Program-made: the position numbers and the translations under genes | Shown: piece after piece, positions 58,601 to 64,000 of the stretch | Layout: each line of letters starts with the position of its first letter | Position numbering within the stretch: the first letter of the stretch is position 1 | Assembly: GCF_001649575.2 (NCBI RefSeq) | Contig: NC_051440.1 | Span: 16,179,567 to 16,243,566, forward strand | Length of the DNA: 64,000 nt | Reading direction: 5' to 3' | Origin: Kryptolebias marmoratus | Lineage: Eukaryota; Chordata; Actinopteri; Cyprinodontiformes; Rivulidae | Notes under the pieces: generated by a model | What the model saw: only the letters and a program-made list of their open reading frames with translations | What the model was told of the DNA's origin: nothing | Database searches by the model: none

Positions 58601-61056
58601 AAACACCTAAGCAAAGATAGATATCACGTCTCTTCATGCTACTTATTTCAAAGTGCTGCCTTTCAAATGACCACAACTATGAACCAGATTGTTCAGCACA
58701 TCCACCACGTGTGTGAACAGCTACTGTGCTTAATTGGAAACGGCCCTATCAGGTACAAGAACTGTACTGACCCAGCATCTGTGCAGGGATGGATCAGGCA
58801 CACTGTGAGCTTCCTCCCAAACTGAGGGGTGTTAATGAAACCTTAAGGCCAGATCCAACAAGGCAAAGAGATTCTTTTCCCCTACAGTTACTGTTTTAGT
58901 TAGAATATAGTGATTTTATTACAGTATTTGTCTACACAAATGCTTGCTGAGCCTACAGAAAAAAACTGGAATAGATTTGGTTCTGAGTTGATTCTGTATT
59001 AAGAAATAAATCTTTCCATCAGTCGGCAGCATTAGTTTTGTGTACTGCTGCTGCTCAGAGATTTTTTTGGGGGGGGTACTTTTTCTGATATTTCCCTGAC
59101 AGGAATAACAAGGAAAGTAATAAAAATGCTGAAACTGGTTTAAGTTTAGCACCAACAGTGTATGAACGGTAAAAAAAACATATAAAGGTTTTACAACCAA
59201 TATGTCTTTTGTGTGGCAACAAAATGTAGTTTTTATAGATTAGTGGTTTGTTTTTTTGTTTTTTTTAAGTGTTACATTTTGTTAAAAAATCTGGGGTGTT
59301 CTGCTAATTGGATGTGTGATTGTACTAACTGTGTTGAGTTTTTTGGGGGGGGGATAAAATTGTGCCTAAGCAATCACAAAGAAACTGCTTCCTAAAAACT
59401 CTTTCATTACTTGTTTTCGTCATCAGTCAAGCAGTTACTGAAATATTTCACTGTAAACTCTAATTTATCACATTCATTTAGTCGTGTTGATGATGTGGAT
59501 TGTTCAGCCACCTTTTTAAACCGCCACATCATGAGTTTAAAAAAACAGAAACAAATCACTGACTTGTTCAGAGAAGCAGTCCTCCAGCTGTGTGAGGGTG
59601 GGTCCAGGGGTCTGAGGTGGAGCCTGGTTCGGGGTGGAAGATGGCGCATTCGTTGGGGCCGACGCAGGAGACGGGGGCAGAGACGTGGAGCGACACGGAG
59701 GAGGAGGTGGAGTTTTAGAGCGTAAAGGTATTTGTCCTCCTCCGGGGTGCAGGGAGTAACTGTGTCTCTGGGCCGCGTTTCGGTTTCGGCCCGACGGGCT
59801 GGGGTGGCGCAGGGAGATCCGACGGGGCAGCTTACTCTCCGACAGCGAGTTGCGGATCTTCTGGAAGTTCTTGCTGAGCTGGTACTGACGGAAGGCCGTC
59901 TGAATGCGACGGGCTGCCCGCCTCGCAATGAGATGGCCGCCATACTTCTGCTCAAGCTCTTCTATCTGAGGGGAGGAAAGACGGAGAGCCGGAGTGAGCA
60001 CATCAAACACGTTAACGAGGCTCTGCGAGGGCGATAAATCCACCCAGTGATATTTAATCATTCATCAGCATTCAAACATGTCTGCAGAAAGATCAAGCGA
60101 GTGTGGAGGAGTCCTGAAATTCACCCTCACACCCTTTTTCGAGGTAGCCGTTGTAATTATCTGTTAGCTCTTCCTGAAGTGGTGAGGGTTTATAGTATCA
60201 GAGCCAATGAAAACATTGTCTGTCATCATTCAGATGCTGAATGATGACTGGGCTGGAGATGCTGAAGGGCCATGGGAAGGAGGATGGATGGGCCGTGACA
60301 GAAGTGCTGTGGAGAGAATGGATCGAGAAGTAAACACCCTCACAAGCCTATCTTTGCTCCTTGTCTTGGCAGAGCCCCTAAAGTCTCCCCATCCTTCAGA
60401 TCTTTACCTTCTGATATTCTCAGCGAGAAGGAGCGCAAAGACGAGGAGCGAGGAGTGGGAGGCAGAGGGAGGAGAGGCGGTTGGTCGGTTGGTGGAGGGG
60501 GGGGAGGAAAGGAGGACAGCCACTGGAGTGTCTGCTCACACCAACACCGGATGTAAACACACACACACACACACATACACACACACACCAGCTCTGCAGA
60601 AGCCTCAGCAGACCCTTCGGTTGTTTGCTATGAGGAATAAAGACATATCCAGCCACCACAAGCAGTTATTAGCTGTTACCATGACAACCTAGCATCTCTC
60701 TGTTCCTGTCACCGTGGTGGTTGGTATCCTGGGTGTTCTTTTTCATGTCAACAGAGACAGAAATAGATCTGAATGGGACTCTTTTTTTTCTTTCTTTTTG
60801 TCAAACAAGGCAATGTCAAGTGATCACCCCCCTCCACCAACTCCTCTCTTACTAAACCAGGTGGAACTGACAGCATTTTTACTGCACCTCTCCATGTGTT
60901 TATAGGGAAGGGAAAAAAGAGAAAAGAAAGTGACATACCTGTTTGTTTTTATTCTCCAGGCTTATCTCGTACTCGCTGGGTCCCTCCCTCTTGATCCCCT
61001 CCGGTTCCTGTCCTCCGCCAGAGGACGTCCCGTCCTCCAGGCTCAGCAGCTGTCCG
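37232..61056 (-). CDS. iqsec3: IQ motif and SEC7 domain-containing protein 3 (BRAG3/SynArfGEF), 3' part, 13 exons
   Basis: IQSEC3 catalyses GDP/GTP exchange on ARF GTPases (chiefly ARF6) and in mammals sits at GABAergic postsynapses, where it binds gephyrin. Thirteen minus-strand exons join in frame (2,785 nt; one split codon, then 927 residues and TGA at 37232-37234). Window residues: IQ motif (about 52-75, [12 protein letters not shown]), low-complexity linker (100-390), Sec7 domain (about 400-600) with the glutamic finger Glu497 in [21 protein letters not shown] domain (about 610-740), and a proline-rich tail ([19 protein letters not shown]) ending SGSRSIV. The PH segment [17 protein letters not shown] and the end SRS-I/L-V separate IQSEC3 from IQSEC1 and IQSEC2, as I recall those proteins. 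The 5' exons (N-terminal coiled coil, start codon) and promoter lie beyond 64,000. I cannot tell which fish paralog (a or b) this is. Confidence 0.93.
37652..39714. other. iqsec3: Last iqsec3 intron
   Basis: Has the GCATG cluster near its 3' end (37739-37782, minus sense). The remainder is AT-rich without recognised repeats or exons. Confidence 0.55.
37739..37782 (-). promoter_or_regulatory. Cluster of (U)GCAUG motifs upstream of the last iqsec3 exon
   Basis: On the minus strand, TGCATG occurs at 37782-37777, 37767-37762 and 37753-37748, with a further GCATG at 37744-37740. All lie 89-131 nt upstream of the acceptor of exon v13. UGCAUG is the RBFOX splicing-factor site; use here is inference. 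Confidence 0.45.
39715..39761 (-). CDS. iqsec3: iqsec3 exon v12: 47-nt tail exon
   Basis: [15 protein letters not shown] between a TCCCCACAG acceptor and a GTGAGT donor. It joins to VSIHNRL to make TVEVSIHNRL, as in human IQSEC3. Phase 1 to 0. Confidence 0.87.
39905..39997 (-). CDS. iqsec3: iqsec3 exon v11: tail, segment 1
   Basis: [19 protein letters not shown], then [19 protein letters not shown] corresponds to the ELEKQQG I recall in human IQSEC3. 93 nt, phase 1-1, donor GTGCTG (weak). Confidence 0.85.
40078..40236 (-). CDS. iqsec3: iqsec3 exon v10: PH domain, C-terminal part
   Basis: [19 protein letters not shown], then [20 protein letters not shown] and [11 protein letters not shown]. 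159 nt, phase 1-1. Confidence 0.93.
40588..41410. mobile_element. Dispersed repeat starting TGTCATAAAGTGG, copy 2
   Basis: Begins TGTCATAAAGTGGTGGAAGG with ACCCAAATGCAGGC, and ends with ACAGAAAACATGACCAGAAA. Similar start to 607-1118. It lies in the iqsec3 intron between v9 and v10. Confidence 0.45.
43037..43136 (-). CDS. iqsec3: iqsec3 exon v9: PH domain, second part
   Basis: [19 protein letters not shown], then [14 protein letters not shown]. This segment is the clearest IQSEC3-specific marker in the window. Phase 0 to 1. Confidence 0.94.
43290..43650 (+). repeat. TTTTAGCTA-rich dispersed repeat, copy 2
   Basis: Contains TAACTTTTATACTTTTCAAA, GAAATACATTGAGGTCTCTT and several GCTACTTTTAGCTTCTAGCC-type units. 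Found in the iqsec3 intron between v8 and v9. Confidence 0.6.
43781..43912 (-). CDS. iqsec3: iqsec3 exon v8: PH domain, first part
   Basis: [19 protein letters not shown], then [12 protein letters not shown]. Phase 0 to 0; acceptor GGTTTCTACAG. Confidence 0.94.
44056..44195 (-). CDS. iqsec3: iqsec3 exon v7: end of Sec7 domain
   Basis: [19 protein letters not shown] then [16 protein letters not shown]. Phase 1 to 0; donor GTGGGT. Confidence 0.94.
45540..45840 (-). repeat. CAAGATGGC-family repeat, inverted copy in iqsec3 intron
   Basis: Contains GGGGATGACTCTCAGCTACT, TTGGGATTGACTCCAAAAGT and TGGTCCATGAGATATTTTGC. Confidence 0.65.
46421..46587 (-). CDS. iqsec3: iqsec3 exon v6: Sec7 domain, third part
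   Basis: [19 protein letters not shown], then [20 protein letters not shown], the second conserved Sec7 motif, ending DDFIRNLRG. Phase 2 to 1. Confidence 0.95.
47150..47400 (+). repeat. CAAGATGGC-family repeat in iqsec3 intron
   Basis: Contains TTATGAACCACTGGAAACTC, ACAAGATGGCTGCCACAGTT and GTGGTAGCTGTCAGCCATTC. Confidence 0.65.
49230..49710 (-). repeat. Two CAAGATGGC-family copies, inverted
   Basis: About 49230-49440 and 49450-49710. Key blocks are TTTCATGAAATATTTTGCTA and GGGGATGACTCTCAGCTACT. Both are diverged. Confidence 0.55.
51285..51660 (+). repeat. Two adjacent CAAGATGGC-family copies
   Basis: Copy 1 has TTCAAGATGGCTGCCACAGC, and AGCAGCTGAGATTGATCGCC. Copy 2 (from about 51500) has TCACGAAACACTGGATGGAC and CAGATATTGAGCTAAAATCT, truncated. 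Confidence 0.6.
52792..52914 (-). CDS. iqsec3: iqsec3 exon v5: Sec7 domain, glutamic finger
   Basis: [19 protein letters not shown], then [17 protein letters not shown]. Glu in QGEAQK (codon 52827-52829, window residue 497) aligns with the catalytic Glu of ARF exchange factors. 123 nt, phase 2-2. Confidence 0.95.
52915..56001. other. iqsec3: iqsec3 intron (3.1 kb) between v4 and v5
   Basis: A CA repeat at 53761-53788, and ACTATCCCTTTAAA at about 53615, the likely right end of another palindromic-family copy. Otherwise AT-rich. Confidence 0.5.
56002..56163 (-). CDS. iqsec3: iqsec3 exon v4: Sec7 domain, first part
   Basis: [19 protein letters not shown], then [20 protein letters not shown] and [15 protein letters not shown]. 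Phase 2 to 2. Confidence 0.95.
56690..57080 (-). repeat. TTTTAGCTA-rich dispersed repeat, copy 3 (inverted)
   Basis: Contains AAAAGCTAAATCTAGCAAAA-type units, ATCTCAATGTGTTTCTATAG and ATAAGTATAAAAGTTATTAA, the reverse complement of copies 1 and 2. A fragment at about 3070-3200 may be a fourth copy. Confidence 0.6.
57333..58054 (-). CDS. iqsec3: iqsec3 exon v3: long low-complexity linker and start of Sec7 region
   Basis: [38 protein letters not shown], Gly- and Ser/Thr-rich runs including an alternating Ser-Thr stretch, a Gln/Tyr-rich stretch ([14 protein letters not shown]), then [16 protein letters not shown], the family lead into Sec7. 722 nt, phase 0 to 2. Confidence 0.92.
59564..59965 (-). 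CDS. iqsec3: iqsec3 exon v2: IQ motif and basic/proline-rich segment
   Basis: [19 protein letters not shown] then [19 protein letters not shown] is the calmodulin-binding IQ motif. After LPRRISLRH comes a Pro/Ser-rich stretch ending LEDCFSEQ. 402 nt, phase 0 to 0, donor GTCAGT. Confidence 0.92.
60556..60589. repeat. (CA)n microsatellite
   Basis: CA repeat in the iqsec3 intron between v1 and v2. Similar shorter runs occur at 39614-39632, 53761-53788, 58413-58436 and 62106-62125. Confidence 0.9.
60939..61056 (-). CDS. iqsec3: iqsec3 exon v1 (most 5' in window): region before the IQ motif
   Basis: [20 protein letters not shown], then [17 protein letters not shown]. It starts with one base of a split codon after a TTTTTCCTCTTAAAG acceptor and ends phase 0 before GTATGT. 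The [11 protein letters not shown] segment is typical of the family just before the IQ motif. The acceptor is the least certain boundary of this gene. Confidence 0.78.
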
Positions 61057-64000
61057 CTTTAAGAGGAAAAACATTAAAAGAGACGCATCAGTCGGCCCTC
61101 CCTATACCGACCCAAAACTCAGCTGTTATCACAGGAGCCGGCCGTCAGCTGTGCAGAATGTGAAGAGGTTTTTATGAAGGAGGCAGAACGCAGACTGTGA
61201 TGTGTGGCTGTGATGACCCGAGGGGCAGATGACTGACTTTCCGTGTCCAGTCGTATTTGGTCAGAATTGTGGCTCCACTGCAGCAGTGAATTACTGGATG
61301 TACACACAGTTTGAATACTAAAAAGTTGAGAGTACACACACACGTTCCAGAATCCTCCTCCTCCTCCTTTTCCCCTCACTGACTATATCCTGCACACTAA
61401 AGCTTTACTCGTTTCACTTTATATCAGCAATGCAAGCAGCAACATTTCCACTTTTGTTATTAAAAAGAAAAGATCCGACGGTAGTTTAAAAATGTCCCAT
61501 AGCTCAAGCTGACAAATAAGACAGATTGTCCAAACAGATGGAGGCCCTGAGAAGAAAGTGATTTCACTTCTGGCGATCAAAAATCTGATCAGTTTTTATT
61601 TTCCCATTTAGGTTTTGACAAGAAAAAATAGGGCTCGTTTTTTTCCAGAATGTGCGACGGTTTATATGGCTTTTTGTCTGCTCTGTTTTTGTACATTACC
61701 ATAGTTAACACCACGTGTGCACACCAACGTGCAAAGGCCGATAAAAGATCCTTTTATTTTATGAAAAGCATCAGGATAGCGATAAGGAAATTGCTACATA
61801 AAGCTATAACTTTAAATATTAAATAATCTGTAAAGTTAATGTTGACTTTGTTTTGTGTTTATTCAACCAGTAAAACATCATAAATTAATGCAGACATCTC
61901 GGTTTTGTTGGCTGAATGTGGAAATGTTTCTGGTCACCTAAAGTTACCTCGTCTCTCGATTGCATCAAAAACATTTACAGACTACACTTAGGAAAAGGGA
62001 GCGGTGGTTAACCTAAATTTGTTTCGACAAGTCTGTTTGATGTCGTGCTGGGGTAGTGGTGCACGTCACCCTCTTGTGGTTAAAAGCAAAAAGTACGAAC
62101 TATTCAAATACACACACACACACACTGGGGTCTGTGAGGGCAAGGTTACAGATGTAGGTCCTTTTTTCACTTCTCAGGTCATAAACCACAACAATAAACA
62201 CAAATCTAAGTAAAAAAATGTGACCTAAAAATGTAAAAATAAGCAGATTCTCACATGTTAAGCCACAGGAAGTACAAAATCTCAACCTTCTTATTTTCTT
62301 CCTACAGTTTACCCAAATAAAATCTGCAAATATTAACTTCAGAAACAACTGCAGTTTTAATAAAGTTAGGATGTTGTGTAAAATGTAAACATAAACAGAA
62401 AGCAATGATTTGCAAATCTCAAAAACCCACTTTTTTCACAATGGAACATAGTAAACATATAAAATGTTTAAACTAAAACAATGCACCGTTTGTTTTGGGA
62501 AACAGTAAGCAAGTTTGAATTTTATAAGGACAACACATCTCCTAAAAGTTGAGACAAGACTGTGTTTCTGTCTGTGATGCACCTCCTCTCCTGCTCTCCT
62601 CCAGGACCTGAGGACAGCAGCTGCCAGAGGTTTTAGAGCAGGACGTTGTCCCATTCCTGTCTGATTTTTATGACATGATGGGTTAATTATTTTCTATTGG
62701 TGAAAGCTCAGGTAAAAGCTGTGTATTGATTCAGCGTCTGAGCAGAGTTGGATTCTCTCAGTTCTCTTGCTGACCTGTTGCCAATTAACCTAATTAGCTG
62801 CAAAGTGCTCCTCCAGCTGTTTCTTATTTGTAACATTTACTTTTACAGCCTTTTCTTGCACCTGTCCCATCTTTTCTTGAGATGCTGCTTCCATAAAATT
62901 CAAGATACCTTATTAAAAAACATGGCACAATTTCTTAATTTCACCATTTGATATGTTGACTCTGATGTATTGTGAATAAAATATGGCTTGATGAGATTTG
63001 CAAATCATCACATTCTGAACAACTTCTCAACTTTTTCAGAACTGAATTTGTATTCCCACTGGGTGATTCATTTCCTGTTGTCATAAAACTCTGTCCTGTC
63101 ACAGTTTTCCTGGCAAAAAATCGTGAACAGTTGAGTCAGAGCTTTCCTCTGTACTAAGATAGTCATATTTAAATGTGAAAATGTCAGGTTTGTTCTTTAT
63201 TCCACATAGCAGCAGTAGATTTCAAGACTGGAGACACTGATAAATCGCTACCAAGTTCTGCTCATTGACATTATTTTAGCTTTACGGTGTCCAGGTAGGT
63301 GTTAAAGTAGTTTCATGATGCCCACATCCACACTCTGATAACAATTAACTTCTCAAACAAGGTTCATATCACTGTTTAGTTTAAATGAATAGAAGCTTAG
63401 CTTAGAAACATCTACTTTAGGGCTGGAATCTCCTGGCTCTTTTAAAGGTTTCAGTGTTTTGTTTTGTTTTTTATGTGTTAACGTCAAATGTTGTGCATTT
63501 CCGGGATGTTAAAAGTGAAAGCTCAAAGAAGGCCCAGCTCAAATTAATTCCAGAGCATCAAATGAGGAGAGCCATTCCGGCAAACTCAAATACATATTGC
63601 TGCAATAAAAAGGTTGAAACTCATGCATTTTTCATGCAATATTTAGATGCCTAAAAGATCCCCTTTCATGCACTGCCTGCTTCACACCACAAGAGCACAT
63701 TAAGTGTCAGTCTGTTCCAACCGAAGGGGTTCCACTACATGATATAAGGAGCGTGGAATAATAATTCGTACGTGGAAGTTGGGTGCATTAAAGTGCAAAC
63801 AGAAAGTTATTTTTGAGGCACCTCTGAAGACAAAAGACGCGCTGCTCTTGTTGCCACACCAACATCATTCCACCCAATTTTTTTTTTTTTTGCTGTGAAG
63901 ATCAGTGCTGATTCTATGTATGAGACTCTGAAAGCTAAATGCGTTTCCATGGCAATGACATCATTAGGATGAGCATTTCTGTGGCAATTTTTATGATGAG
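61057..64000. other. iqsec3: iqsec3 upstream intron, open at window end
   Basis: Contains the Kolobok-like element (62357-63038). I see no further exon, so the next 5' exon is beyond 64,000. Confidence 0.55.
62357..63038. mobile_element. Kolobok-like non-autonomous DNA element
   Basis: Both ends carry GATTTGCAAATC (62407-62418 and 62995-63006) in inverted arms (CAGAAAGCAAT before it on the left, ATCACATTCTG after it on the right). The left edge has TTAA at 62357-62360. The right end reads CAACTTTTTCAG, as in fish elements I recall with TTAA target sites. The interior has no intact transposase frame. Confidence 0.6.

Noticed and set aside
59407..59955. 182-codon minus frame rich in Arg overlapping iqsec3 exon v2
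   Set aside because: A shifted frame of a GC-rich exon; the IQ motif is in the alternative minus frame (59965 to 59564).
1..64000. CRISPR arrays, phage, plasmid or bacterial operons
   Set aside because: No regularly spaced direct repeats with unique spacers and no bacterial-type genes; the window is plainly vertebrate.
1..64000. Endogenous retrovirus or LTR element
   Set aside because: I found no paired long terminal repeats and no reverse-transcriptase or gag-like frame on either strand.

Overview
The window is vertebrate nuclear DNA, almost certainly from a teleost fish. It has intron-rich protein-coding genes with GT-AG splicing, AT-rich introns full of CA/TG microsatellites, and dispersed short DNA-transposon derivatives of fish type. 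Two neuronal/sensory genes fill it. No bacterial, viral or CRISPR-type system was found. I did not find a convincing new biological system; the best novelty candidates are gene-architecture details and repeat families, listed as findings.

Region 1 (1-32,390, + strand) holds the 3' part of ptprq, the receptor-type phosphatase Q of inner-ear hair bundles. I could chain 45 exons by reading frame, splice sites and phase. They join to 7,278 nt (2,425 codons plus stop) with every phase compatible. In order they encode half of a fibronectin type III (FN3) domain, 16 complete FN3 domains, a divergent membrane-proximal extracellular region, one transmembrane helix, a juxtamembrane linker made of small symmetric exons, and one catalytic phosphatase domain ending at 31,925. 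The 5' end of the gene (signal peptide and earlier FN3 domains) lies left of the window. One FN3 domain (D4) carries a Ser/Thr/Pro-rich, mucin-like insertion of about 150 residues with a furin-type RRKR motif.

Region 2 (about 32,400-37,231) is the space between the two convergent genes and probably includes a long 3' UTR of the second gene.

Region 3 (37,232-61,056, - strand, introns continuing to 64,000) holds the 3' part of iqsec3 (BRAG3/SynArfGEF), a guanine nucleotide exchange factor for ARF GTPases at inhibitory synapses. Thirteen exons give 927 residues after one split codon: IQ motif, a long low-complexity linker, Sec7 domain, PH domain, and a proline-rich tail ending in a PDZ-type ligand. 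Its 5' exons lie right of the window.

Between exons the DNA is dominated by repeats: a 213-bp palindromic hAT-type MITE (two copies, one with a perfect 8-bp target duplication), another hAT-like element at 14,930-15,466, a palindromic element with TTAAAGGGATAG ends, an abundant about 250-bp family (12 copies, core CAAGATGGC), a TTTTAGCTA-rich family, and a Kolobok-like element. Exon limits were read by eye, with no transcript or alignment evidence. Family names rest on recall of known proteins; repeat names rest on recall of fish repeat consensus features.
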